Source: an uncultured Bacillota bacterium (lineage in GTDB: Bacteria > Bacillota_I > Bacilli_A > Izemoplasmatales > UBA1188). From it: a stretch of DNA of 38,569 nt. Each line of letters begins with the position of its first letter. Within the stretch, counting starts at the first letter, position 1. Location of the stretch: the NCBI GenBank assembly GCA_937907585.1, contig CALCVH010000097.1, forward strand, positions 1,469 through 40,037. The letters run 5' to 3'. The notes under the pieces are model-generated. The model worked only from the letters and a program-made list of their open reading frames with translations. It ran no database searches and had not been told where the DNA came from. This document shows positions 1 to 7,425 of the stretch, piece after piece. The position numbers and the translations under genes are program-made.

Positions 1-2
1 GT

Positions 3-440
3 GAATTGGAAAAAGCAATAATAAATCATTTACAAAAATTCCTAATGGAATTAGGTAAAGGATATGCATTTATTGGCCGTCAAGTAAGAATACATACTGA
101 AAAAGAAGATTATTTTATTGATTTAGTATTCTTTAATTATATATTAAATTGTTTTGTATTAATTGATTTAAAAACAAAGAAGATTACACATCAAGATGTT
201 GGCCAAATGGATATGTATGTAAGAATGTATGATGAAAGAATAAAAGAAGAAAATCATAATCCAACATTAGGTATTGTATTATGTGATGATACAGATGAAG
301 ATATAGCAAAATATTCAGTTTTAAATGGAAATGAGCAATTATTTGCATCAAAATATAAACTATATCTTCCAAGTGAGGAAGAATTGAAGGCTGAAATAGA
401 AAATCAAAAAACAATGTTCTACCTTCAACATAAAAAATAA
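3..440 (+). CDS. DUF1016/YhcG-type PD-(D/E)XK nuclease, 3' end only
   Basis: The reading frame is open from the first complete codon at base 3, so the 5' part lies outside the window and the TTG at 6 is not a real start. The visible 145 residues match the C-terminal half of the DUF1016 (YhcG) family: the GKGYAFIGRQ stretch, then FIDLVFF and VLIDLKTKK. In the family these strands form the PD-(D/E)XK nuclease core; here the second acidic residue is Asp (DLK, where the family usually has ELK). The GQMDMY stretch that follows is also typical. Such proteins often sit beside type I restriction or other defence genes, and AbiE lies 580 bp downstream. Ala codons are GCA/GCT, never GCG, unlike the core genes. 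The family call is solid; the biological target is unknown. Confidence 0.8.
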   Translation, partial: ELEKAIINHLQKFLMELGKGYAFIGRQVRIHTEKEDYFIDLVFFNYILNCFVLIDLKTKKITHQDVGQMDMYVRMYDERIKEENHNPTLGIVLCDDTDEDIAKYSVLNGNEQLFASKYKLYLPSEEELKAEIENQKTMFYLQHKK

Positions 441-449
441 TTATATTGA

Positions 450-478
450 CTACAATCACACTCGATTGTAGTTTTTTT
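450..478 (+). terminator. Rho-independent terminator of the DUF1016 gene
   Basis: A perfect 8-bp stem, CTACAATC (450-457) with GATTGTAG (464-471), and a 6-nt loop are followed by seven T residues. It starts 10 nt after the TAA stop. Confidence 0.85.
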
Positions 479-622
479 CTAAGTTTCAATAGCTCTCTAT
501 AGTTTCAATATTAATTTTAAGTGGTGCTGGTTTAATAAAGCAACACCAATTAATCATTAATATTACATGTAATGCTGATTTATTTTGAGTATAAACATAT
601 AATGGCACTGGTGAATATATGT

Positions 623-672
623 TTTCATAATAACACGATGCCATTAATTTCATAATAACACGATGCCATTAA
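623..672. repeat. Perfect 25-bp tandem duplication
   Basis: Two identical 25-bp units lie head to tail (623-647 and 648-672), each containing ACACGATGCCATTAA. Each copy carries TGCCATTA, the complement of TAATGGCA at 600-607, so the duplication doubles one arm of a hairpin. With two units and no spacer it is not a CRISPR array. Confidence 0.85.
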
Positions 673-777
673 AATAATATGTTACATAGGCTTTAATATG
701 CTATTGAATAATGTTATCTCACATATTGAAACTGTTTGTTTGCTGACAAAGAAATAGTCCAAAATAACTAAAAACAT

Positions 778-810
778 GGTAAAAACAGCATATTTTAAGG
801 CGTTTTTACC
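778..810. repeat. Inverted repeat, 9-bp perfect arms
   Basis: GGTAAAAAC (778-786) pairs with GTTTTTACC (802-810) across a 15-nt loop. It is not followed by a clean T-run, so it is a weak terminator candidate. It may equally be a mobile-element end. Confidence 0.5.
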
Positions 811-952
811 TCATTTTGTATAATTGGAGTCTAACTGGTCATCAACTGAAATATAAAGTTTGTCAGTATTTAAGTAGTTTCATTGATTCAACACAGTGGC
901 TACCACGTACCTATCATAATACTATACTGGTTCAATATTATATATTTTTGAA

Positions 953-981
953 TTGAAAAAATGATAAAAGAAAGTTATAAT
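953..981 (+). promoter_or_regulatory. Promoter of the AbiE operon (-35/-10 type)
   Basis: TTGAAA (953-958), a 17-bp spacer, then TATAAT (976-981). There is no TGn extension, unlike most core promoters in the window. The predicted leader is about 34 nt and carries a strong Shine-Dalgarno, GAGGTGA (1011-1017), before ATG 1022. Confidence 0.75.
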
Positions 982-1021
982 AATAATGAAATAAAATATT
1001 TCTATTTTGTGAGGTGATAGA

Positions 1022-1627
1022 ATGATTTATGAATATATAATGAATAACTTCAAAAAAGGTGAACCTATTTTTTTAAGTGAAATTCCAGGATCATCAAAAG
1101 ATGTAGTAAGACAAGAAATGAAAAGATTAACTGATGAGAAAAAAATAGAAAGATTATATAATGGTGTCTATTATATTCCATATAAGACTATACTTGGTAC
1201 TGAAGGTAAAGTATCAATCAATCAATTTATTGAAAAGAAGTATTTGTCAGTTGGCGGTTATTTAACAGGCCTTTCATTAGTCAATAAATATGGATTTACC
1301 TCACAAAATCCAAGTATATATGAAATATGCTCAAATGAAGCCACGACTAAACAAAGAAAAATAGATATTGATGGTAATAATTTAGTTATATATAAGCCTT
1401 TATCTATCATTACTAAAGACAATATTAAAGAATTAGAATTCTTAAGTTTAATGTCAATAATAGATAAATATTCAGAATTAAGTGGAATAGAATATCAAAA
1501 CAAATTAAGAGAATATGTTAATAGTGTTGGCATTGATTTTGATAAGGTTAAAAAATATATATCTTTATATCCAGCAGTTGTTTATAAAAATATATATGAG
1601 GGAGGTTTAATGAATGAATTGGTATAA
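1022..1627 (+). CDS. abiEi: AbiEi-family antitoxin (type IV TA) with winged-helix N-terminus
   Basis: A 201-aa protein with an N-terminal winged-helix domain (about residues 1-60: FLSEIPGSSKDVVRQEMKRL, then KKIERLYNGVYYIP). This matches the AbiEi/DUF6088 antitoxin layout. The C-terminal part (about 60-195) is the less conserved antitoxin domain with the GYLTGLSLVNKYG segment. Known AbiEi proteins repress their own operon by binding inverted repeats and neutralise the AbiEii nucleotidyltransferase without direct contact. The start is fixed by GAGGTGA 5 nt upstream. It overlaps the toxin gene by 14 nt, so the two are translationally coupled. Length and partner make the assignment good; the phage or plasmid target cannot be read from sequence. 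Confidence 0.85.
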   Translation: MIYEYIMNNFKKGEPIFLSEIPGSSKDVVRQEMKRLTDEKKIERLYNGVYYIPYKTILGTEGKVSINQFIEKKYLSVGGYLTGLSLVNKYGFTSQNPSIYEICSNEATTKQRKIDIDGNNLVIYKPLSIITKDNIKELEFLSLMSIIDKYSELSGIEYQNKLREYVNSVGIDFDKVKKYISLYPAVVYKNIYEGGLMNELV

Positions 1628-2519
1628 TAATTATAAGAATGAGTGGAAAGAAATAATTGAAACAGTTGCTTTAGAAGAAAAAAGAAGTAATACAATTGTT
1701 GAAAAAGATTTAATTCAATCATTATTCCTTCATGAATTATCTAAATATGATCTTCCTTTTGTTTTTAAAGGAGGCACATCATTATCAAAAGCATATGGAT
1801 TAATCGATAGATTTTCAGAAGATATAGATTTGTCTATGAATAAGAAGCCTACAGATAGTGAAAAAAGAAAATCTAATGAAATAATAATGACCATTGCTGG
1901 AAAACTAGGTTTAGAATTATCTAATCCTGATATGATAAAAACAAGATATAATTATAATAAATATGTATTTAAATATGAAACTCTATTCGATTCAAATAAA
2001 TTAGAGATAATAATTGAAACAAGTTATTATCAAAGTGTATATCCAATTTCAAAGCATATAATTAATAGTTATATTGGAAGATTTTGTAAAAAGAATAATA
2101 TCAAATTACCAATTCCATTTGTAATAGATTTTAAAATTAATGTTCAATCAATTGAAAGAACATTTATAGATAAAGTTTTTGCTGTATGTGATTATAAAAT
2201 TGAAAATATGGAAGATAGAGATTCAAGACATCTATATGATATAGCTAAGATGATGCCGTTAATTACATTTGATTCAAAATTAGATAAACTAATAGATGAT
2301 GTTAGGGATGATAGAATGACATCTAAAAATAATCCATCAGCACAGTTGGAATATAATATTAATGAAATGTTAAAAGAAATCATTGATAAAAGATTTTACG
2401 AAAGAGATTATAATTTTGTAACTAAGAAATTATTATATGAAAATTATTCATATGATGATGCTATAAATAATGGAATTGCAAAAATAGTTAATATTGATGT
2501 ATTCACATATAAAAAGTAA
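1614..2519 (+). CDS. abiEii: AbiEii-family nucleotidyltransferase toxin
   Basis: A 301-aa member of the AbiEii/AbiGii (DUF1814) nucleotidyltransferase family. The hallmark KGGTSLSK at about residues 53-60 (the GG[ST] motif) is followed by FSEDIDL at about 69-75, which supplies the two metal-binding Asp residues. Further on, FIDKVFAVCDYK and RDSRHLYDIAKM match the conserved helical part of the family. Known members transfer nucleotides, in characterised cases to tRNA 3' ends, and arrest growth during phage attack. The ATG at 1614 lies inside the antitoxin gene after GGGAGG (1600-1605). All catalytic residues are present, so the toxin should be active. No GCG Ala codon is used, consistent with recent acquisition. 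Confidence 0.88.
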   Translation: MNWYNNYKNEWKEIIETVALEEKRSNTIVEKDLIQSLFLHELSKYDLPFVFKGGTSLSKAYGLIDRFSEDIDLSMNKKPTDSEKRKSNEIIMTIAGKLGLELSNPDMIKTRYNYNKYVFKYETLFDSNKLEIIIETSYYQSVYPISKHIINSYIGRFCKKNNIKLPIPFVIDFKINVQSIERTFIDKVFAVCDYKIENMEDRDSRHLYDIAKMMPLITFDSKLDKLIDDVRDDRMTSKNNPSAQLEYNINEMLKEIIDKRFYERDYNFVTKKLLYENYSYDDAINNGIAKIVNIDVFTYKK

Positions 2520-2554
2520 GATTATGGATAATTTTAGAAGTAAAGGAATTAAAA

Positions 2555-3082
2555 ATGTTTAAAAATAATAAAGATAATAAATCTTTTATAATACAAAATA
2601 TTTTTCTATCGTTGATATTAGCTATATTTGTCGTAATGTTTATTTGTGTCTTATTAATAAAAGATTATCCTAATAAAAGTGAACTAATATATGAAAATTG
2701 TACATTCATTAGATATGAATATGTAAAAAAATATGTTAGACCTGGAAGTAGCGAGAAATATTTAATATACGTTAATGAATAAGAAACACCACTAGAAATT
2801 GATAATATTGTTTTTAATGAAATTAATGCGAATGTATTAAATTCAATAAAATCAGGTGATGAAATTGTTGTTTCCATACAATATGATCATGATAAATATA
2901 ATTTGTATTCGATGGCTTATAAGGAAAAATTTGTTTTGTCGTATGATGATTATTTAACACGACATACTAAAAATAATAGAATCGGTATTGTTGTAACATC
3001 AATAATGATTGCAATAACTGCATCTCTATTGATTTTTGGCATAATATATTATAAAAAAACTGGGAAAACAATAATGCTTTGA
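2555..3082 (+). pseudogene. Small two-TM membrane protein broken by one in-frame TAA
   Basis: The first frame runs from ATG 2555 to TAA 2780-2782 (75 aa) and contains one N-terminal TM helix (about residues 12-35, IIQNIFLSLILAIFVVMFIC). The same frame continues without another stop to TGA 3080-3082, adding about 99 residues: an extracytoplasmic domain and a second TM helix (IGIVVTSIMIAITASLLIFG). Together they give a sensible 175-aa protein of N-TM, external domain, C-TM type, so the TAA looks like a point nonsense mutation. TAA rather than TGA argues against selenocysteine. A weak RBS (AAAGGAATT, 2543) precedes the start. The family is not recognised. It follows AbiEii by 35 nt and may be a passenger of the island. 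Confidence 0.7.
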
Positions 3083-3222
3083 TAAAAAAGTAATTAATAT
3101 GATTCTTCATCCTTGTTTTAAAGAATAGATGCTTTTTTTCTAGTCATAAATGAGATGCAACATCGTTTCCAACTATGGGACTGTTCGTTATTCCTGTCAA
3201 CAGGTTGAAACTATCTAAGAAT

Positions 3223-3279
3223 AAAATGGCCGTTTATTGCCTAACTTTAAAAGTTCAGGTTTCTAAACAGCCATTTTTT
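3223..3279. terminator. Long hairpin at the island/core boundary, terminator-like
   Basis: AAAATGGCCGTTTA (3223-3236) pairs with TAAACAGCCATTTT (3264-3277), 13 of 14 positions. The loop holds a nested AACT/AGTT hairpin, and the right arm runs into T residues. It could terminate rightward transcripts from the island and, on the other strand, the ydbST operon. Just upstream lies a small palindrome CCTGT-CA-ACAGG (3193-3204). Nothing else is recognisable between 3083 and 3310. Confidence 0.5.
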
Positions 3280-3310
3280 AAGATCGTGACTTAATATATT
3301 TAGGACCTAC

Positions 3311-4600
3311 CTAATTTTCCGTAGGTTCGTTTTTATAGTTTATACTGTTCTTTTTTGATATTGAATAAATATACTTTTTATTATTTGTTTCTATTATCAC
3401 AAATGAAAATAAACTCATAATAGTTTTAATTCTTATATTCTTAACTATATTCTTATCAAATATTCTAATTCTTTTTATTATGAACCCATTTATTATTATA
3501 TAGATATCATCATATAATTCAATTCCTGTCACAAATATCATATTAAAAACTATGATTGATGATGTGATAAAGAATATAGTTCCAGCGAATCTATTTATAA
3601 AGAATAATCCTGTAAATATTAACGCATTAATTATTGAAATAATTATTATTTCTGGTAGATTAATATAGTTTTGAACCTTTTCAAAATCAAGATTTCTTAA
3701 GAAGATAGTATCAATATTTTCTTTATGTAATGGAATATTTAATCTAAATCTTCCTTCCTTTAAAAATAGTGAGTAACAGTTGAACTTGGTAGATAATATT
3801 CCAAGTTTAATAGTTGAATTTAAAACCATTTTCTTAGGGATATATGACTCACTTCTTTGGAAGAATCCTTTGATGACGTGAATTGAATCATTTTCTATTT
3901 TTGTGTTTACTACAGTCACTCCAAATATTGTAGAAATAGATAATAAAATAAATATTATAGGAAAGACTACTAAGCCAATAACGACTAATGATATCTTATT
4001 ATCTCCTATATAGAAATACGTGAAGTTTAAAAGATTAATTATGAATAAATATATTAGTAATCCCATAACCAGATTATATAGGTTATTGAGTATTAAATAG
4101 AATATAGATAGATAATCAGAATAATAATCTGTATTCTTTTCAAAATGTATTTTCTCATCTCTAACTATATTTAATGTATCAATTAGTATAGCGTCTAAAC
4201 TATCATCATCTATTAAAAGAGAAAATATCTTTTTACCTTTATAATAGATCTCAAGTTTTTTTAAATAGAAGAATGATAATATAAAATTCTGTTTTCTTCT
4301 AACTATTATTTCATTATTATCAAAGTATAAATACTTAACTTTCCGATAGATGAAGAATTTTATCTTTTTCTTTATACAGTTATTTTCTATATCATATGAA
4401 ATGCATAAAAATATTAAGAATATGATAACTACTAGAACTATAAATATAAATAGAAGAGAAAGTAAATAAAAACCTATAATGTTGTTGAAGAGATTTGTGA
4501 TGATATCAGATAACCAAGGAATTGTGATGATAAAGGCTAGTGTTTCAATTAAAAGTGAATAACTTATTACAGAAAAGAAACCATGTTTAATATTATTCAT
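3311..4600 (-). CDS. ydbT: YdbT-like membrane protein with three bacterial PH (bPH2) domains
   Basis: A 429-aa protein with TM pairs at about residues 10-70 and 160-230, and more TM segments near 310-350. Between them are three beta-rich blocks typical of bPH2 domains: after the first TM pair (about 70-150), about 225-305, and a shorter one at about 355-425 (ELYDDIYIIINGFIIKRIRIF). This repeated TM-bPH2 layout is that of YdbT. The start overlaps the upstream ydbS-like gene by 8 nt, the same pair and order as in Bacillus subtilis. There ydbST belongs to the SigW envelope-stress regulon and is linked to resistance to antimicrobials made by other Bacilli (recalled from the literature). Sequence identity is clearly low, so the call rests on architecture and pairing. 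Confidence 0.65.
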   Translation of the reverse strand: MNNIKHGFFSVISYSLLIETLAFIITIPWLSDIITNLFNNIIGFYLLSLLFIFIVLVVIIFLIFLCISYDIENNCIKKKIKFFIYRKVKYLYFDNNEIIVRRKQNFILSFFYLKKLEIYYKGKKIFSLLIDDDSLDAILIDTLNIVRDEKIHFEKNTDYYSDYLSIFYLILNNLYNLVMGLLIYLFIINLLNFTYFYIGDNKISLVVIGLVVFPIIFILLSISTIFGVTVVNTKIENDSIHVIKGFFQRSESYIPKKMVLNSTIKLGILSTKFNCYSLFLKEGRFRLNIPLHKENIDTIFLRNLDFEKVQNYINLPEIIIISIINALIFTGLFFINRFAGTIFFITSSIIVFNMIFVTGIELYDDIYIIINGFIIKRIRIFDKNIVKNIRIKTIMSLFSFVIIETNNKKYIYSISKKNSINYKNEPTEN

Positions 4601-5048
4601 GCCTTTTCACCGCCCTAATATTCATAGCGATTTCGCTTATCTTATCATCATCAAATAATCTGATATCGTATTCAGTTCTTTTAATTTTTATCTTTATCAT
4701 CTTAGTCTTTCTTTTAATATAGTAGAGAATATATTTATCAACTTCATTATATGGAATATTGTATTTAATATTAGTTTTTGTATTCTTTAATACTAACTCT
4801 TTAGGAAGAATAGATATTTCATATTGTTTCTCTTGAAAAAAAGAATAAAATGAAATAAAAACAAATATTAAATTAATAATTAACAATCCTAATGTTGTGG
4901 ATATTAAAAACCATAAAAGCTCATTCTTTAACAACCTATAAAAAGATAGAAATACAATAAAAGGTATAAAAAATAAAATGAACGCTTTTAATAAATTCAT
5001 TATCAAATAGTATTTAATTTTTACTCTATTTGGCTTGATATCTTTCAT
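4593..5048 (-). CDS. ydbS: YdbS-like membrane protein with one bPH2 domain
   Basis: A 151-aa protein with two TM helices (about residues 15-40 and 46-72) followed by a bPH2 domain (about 75-150: YEISILPKELVLKN, then YNIPYNEVDKYILYYIKRK). Length and layout match YdbS. It is the first gene of a two-gene operon with the ydbT-like gene. ATG 5046-5048 lies only 9 nt after the -10 hexamer of a good promoter and has no Shine-Dalgarno, so the mRNA is probably leaderless or nearly so. It diverges from a BceAB-like operon across 81 bp. Confidence 0.65.
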   Translation of the reverse strand: MKDIKPNRVKIKYYLIMNLLKAFILFFIPFIVFLSFYRLLKNELLWFLISTTLGLLIINLIFVFISFYSFFQEKQYEISILPKELVLKNTKTNIKYNIPYNEVDKYILYYIKRKTKMIKIKIKRTEYDIRLFDDDKISEIAMNIRAVKRHE

Positions 5049-5057
5049 TATATAACT

Positions 5058-5086
5058 ATTTTATGTAATACTCTTATTTTTGTCAA
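5058..5086 (-). promoter_or_regulatory. Promoter of ydbST, consensus -35
   Basis: On the minus strand TTGACA (5086-5081) is followed by a 17-bp spacer and TAAAAT (5063-5058). This is the only perfect -35 box seen in the window. It lacks the TGn extension of the other promoters. The start codon follows the -10 by 9 nt. Confidence 0.75.
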
Positions 5087-5093
5087 ATAGACA

Positions 5094-5120
5094 ACCATAT
5101 TTTTTAAAATATGGTAAAAT
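5094..5120 (+). promoter_or_regulatory. Extended -10 promoter with a 22-bp perfect palindrome
   Basis: ACCATATTTT-TT-AAAATATGGT (5094-5115) has perfect 10-bp arms. Its last bases form the TGG extension of the -10 TAAAAT (5115-5120). The start codon is 9 nt further on, with no Shine-Dalgarno. A dyad overlapping the -10 in a divergent intergenic region is a good operator candidate for an unknown repressor. Confidence 0.6.
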
Positions 5121-5129
5121 AAAAATGTT

Positions 5130-5792
5130 ATGAGTGATATAATCCTTTCTTTAAAATCAAATGAATTAAAAGATGACAAAAAGTTAGTAGATGAACTAGA
5201 TATTGAAATAAAAGAAAAGGAAACTGTGATCTTTCAATCTAAAAACAATTCTGGTAGTCTCATTTTAGATTCTATATATTTAAAGAATAAATTGGATAAT
5301 ATTGATATCCATTATTTTAATGATTCATTATCAAATTATGATCAATCGGATATAGATGATTATAGAAGTAAAGACGTATCTATGGTAGATGATTATGAAT
5401 CATTTTTTGATGAATTCAATATATTAGATAATATCTATTTAACAGCGAATCTAAATAGGATAGATGTAGATAAAAAGATAGCTCAAGAACTAATAAATAT
5501 ATTCAAAATAAATGATATTTTAAATGAACATTATTCAAATATAACATATTATGAATTTATCAAAGCTAAAACGGTTAGAAGCTTAATATCTAAACCATTT
5601 ATTCTCTTAGTATATGATGTGTTCAAAAATATGAGTGATTTTGAAAGAATAGAATATATGATGATGTTAAATAGAATTAATAGTTTATATAATACCACAA
5701 TCATTATAGAGACTACTGATTCATCCTTATTTAGACTTTCAACAAAGAAATATATTATCGATGAAGGAATGATATTAACTGTAAATGATTAA
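5130..5792 (+). CDS. Degenerate ABC-transporter ATPase (BceA/LolD-like fold, catalytic motifs lost)
   Basis: A 220-aa protein whose length and order of segments follow the BceA/LolD/MacB ATPases, but whose motifs have decayed. The Walker A position (about 36-44) reads QSKNNSGSL with no GxxGxGK[ST]. The Q-loop (about 86-90) reads MVDDY instead of VFQxx. The signature (about 138-143) reads ITYYEF instead of LSGGQ. Walker B (157-164, FILLVYDV) keeps Asp but has Val for the catalytic Glu. The switch (193-197) reads IETTD, with Thr for His. Recognisable family blocks remain: DDYRSKDVSMV, NILDNIYL, the ISKPFILL strand and the final IIDEGMI. The frame is intact, so it is probably an expressed pseudo-ATPase. 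It overlaps the permease gene by 8 nt. No true ATPase partner is encoded nearby. Confidence 0.6.
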   Translation: MSDIILSLKSNELKDDKKLVDELDIEIKEKETVIFQSKNNSGSLILDSIYLKNKLDNIDIHYFNDSLSNYDQSDIDDYRSKDVSMVDDYESFFDEFNILDNIYLTANLNRIDVDKKIAQELINIFKINDILNEHYSNITYYEFIKAKTVRSLISKPFILLVYDVFKNMSDFERIEYMMMLNRINSLYNTTIIIETTDSSLFRLSTKKYIIDEGMILTVND

Positions 5793-7425
5793 GAATGTAA
5801 TGAATAGATCGATAATTAAAGATGTTGTATTCTTTTCGACATTCGCTTTGTCTTTATTTATCATATTTGGATTATTAAATGAAAATAGTGATAAGATTCA
5901 ATCGATTCAATATATGATAATAAAGAATTTAGCGACTACTGTAGGAATCTTTTTAGCGTGTTCTATAGTATTTTATATATCGATTAAAAGTAGAACGGAT
6001 ATCAAATATTCTAGATTATTAATAACTGATATATTTCTATTTTTGTCATCTATAATTATTAGCGGAATCATATATTTTATTCTATATATTATTTATTATC
6101 TAACAAATAGACTATTTATCGACTATCAATTTAATATTAATTTGATTAATATAGGTATCAACCTATTGATAATCACCATATTCTTTTTCTTATTAGAAGG
6201 AATCAAATATATCAAATATAAAATAGATAGTGGATATAAAATAAATCAAGTATTCTATCTTTTATTAAGCATTATAATGTTGTTTATGTTCATCTTTATA
6301 AACAATTCTATAATATTTATTCTATTTTATTCAGTTCTAGGTATATTTGGAACATATCTAATATATTATGGAATTCTACTTTTTAATAAGTTTTTTGTAA
6401 CTCATAAATCATCATTCATCATAATAAATAATATGATAAAGAAGAATATGATAAGTTACTATATCACATCAATTATAGTATTATTCTTTAGTCTTATGGC
6501 TCTATTTAATGAATATAATAAATATGAATATAATAGACATTTTTATAGATACGACTATGAAATATTAGATACTAGTGATGAACTAAAAACATTTTTATCA
6601 GATTCACCTTTATCAAGATATACGGTCTTAGAAGATAAATATGACTTTGTCTTTAAAAATAAACATTATTCATGTTACGCAGTTGATTTATCAAGTGTAC
6701 AATCGTTCTTTAATATTAACTATGTAGATAGATTATCATCTATTCCTGATAACGCAATCATCCTTCCTTTATTATCTAAGAATAATCTAAAAGTGAATAT
6801 AGGAGATAATTTACTTATAAATATTAATGGAATTGATTATACATATAAAGTCTATGGATTCTATGAATCAGGAAATGATTTTATCGCATATACAAATATA
6901 TCCATAAATGAAAACAATAAAAAGTTATTGGTAGAAATAGAAAATAAAGATCTTATGAGCTATATAGAAAATAGATTTAATATAAAGGCTTATGATTCTA
7001 AACAAATTGAAAGAATCTTCATCAACTCATCACTTGTTTCGTTTATAATATCAATAGTGACATTTTCTATGATAGTAGTCTTTGTGCTTATAATGTATAA
7101 AAGAATTAAAAAAGAGTATCTTAATTCTATTAAGGATGCAAGATTAAAATTAGAGAATGCGGGAGTTATGAAAAGAAGAATTAAAAGGTTTATTTTTGAT
7201 TCTGAATTTGTACAGTATTTAACATCTTTAATATCTGTATCAGTATTTGTTATACTGTTGTCTATGATATATAACGATGAAATTATGAATATATTTAGAA
7301 TTTATAAGAGGATGTTACTCCTAGATTATCTATTCTTTATATTTATGATTTTTATATCTTATAATATAATACTAATGTTAGAATATCTTTTAGGTCGTGG
7401 TTATTATGAAGAAAAAAAGAGTTAA
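5785..7425 (+). CDS. BceB/FtsX-like ABC permease, 10 TM with an external domain
   Basis: A 546-aa membrane protein with seven hydrophobic helices in the first 245 residues (about 14-31, 49-67, 78-106, 120-140, 156-172, 175-200, 222-241), a soluble block (about 245-405), then three helices (about 412-436, 479-497, 512-537). A 7 + external domain + 3 topology is the hallmark of BceB-type permeases, which with BceA detoxify lantibiotics and cell-wall antibiotics. The stretch LENAGVMKRRIKRFIFDSEFVQYL before helix 9 resembles the coupling region of FtsX-like permeases. It is about 100 residues shorter than BceB. It overlaps the degenerate ATPase gene. No BceRS-like two-component system is in the window, so a role in peptide resistance is inference. 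Confidence 0.6.
   Translation: MIKNVMNRSIIKDVVFFSTFALSLFIIFGLLNENSDKIQSIQYMIIKNLATTVGIFLACSIVFYISIKSRTDIKYSRLLITDIFLFLSSIIISGIIYFILYIIYYLTNRLFIDYQFNINLINIGINLLIITIFFFLLEGIKYIKYKIDSGYKINQVFYLLLSIIMLFMFIFINNSIIFILFYSVLGIFGTYLIYYGILLFNKFFVTHKSSFIIINNMIKKNMISYYITSIIVLFFSLMALFNEYNKYEYNRHFYRYDYEILDTSDELKTFLSDSPLSRYTVLEDKYDFVFKNKHYSCYAVDLSSVQSFFNINYVDRLSSIPDNAIILPLLSKNNLKVNIGDNLLININGIDYTYKVYGFYESGNDFIAYTNISINENNKKLLVEIENKDLMSYIENRFNIKAYDSKQIERIFINSSLVSFIISIVTFSMIVVFVLIMYKRIKKEYLNSIKDARLKLENAGVMKRRIKRFIFDSEFVQYLTSLISVSVFVILLSMIYNDEIMNIFRIYKRMLLLDYLFFIFMIFISYNIILMLEYLLGRGYYEEKKS

Larger units (their letters stand above)
481..952. other. Gene-free, hairpin-rich stretch in the accessory island
   Basis: No convincing coding region is seen; all frames are interrupted. 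It contains an imperfect inverted repeat GGTGCTG (522-528)/CAACACC (540-546), TAATGGCA (600-607)/TGCCATTA (639-646) whose right arm lies in a tandem duplication, and GGTAAAAAC (778-786)/GTTTTTACC (802-810). The 10-mer AGTTTCAATA occurs at 482 and 501 and its reverse complement TATTGAAACT at 724. This looks like debris of a lost gene or mobile element next to a defence locus. I could not identify a parent sequence. Confidence 0.5.

Noticed and set aside
840..950. Transposase remnant in the island gap
   Set aside because: Short translated pieces suggested nothing I could assign to a known insertion-sequence family; all frames are broken.
2555..3082. Selenoprotein or recoded stop
   Set aside because: The internal stop is TAA, not TGA or TAG, and no recoding structure is obvious.
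7397..7405. GTG 7397 as start of the acyltransferase gene
   Set aside because: No Shine-Dalgarno at the right distance; ATG 7406 fits AGGT at 7392.
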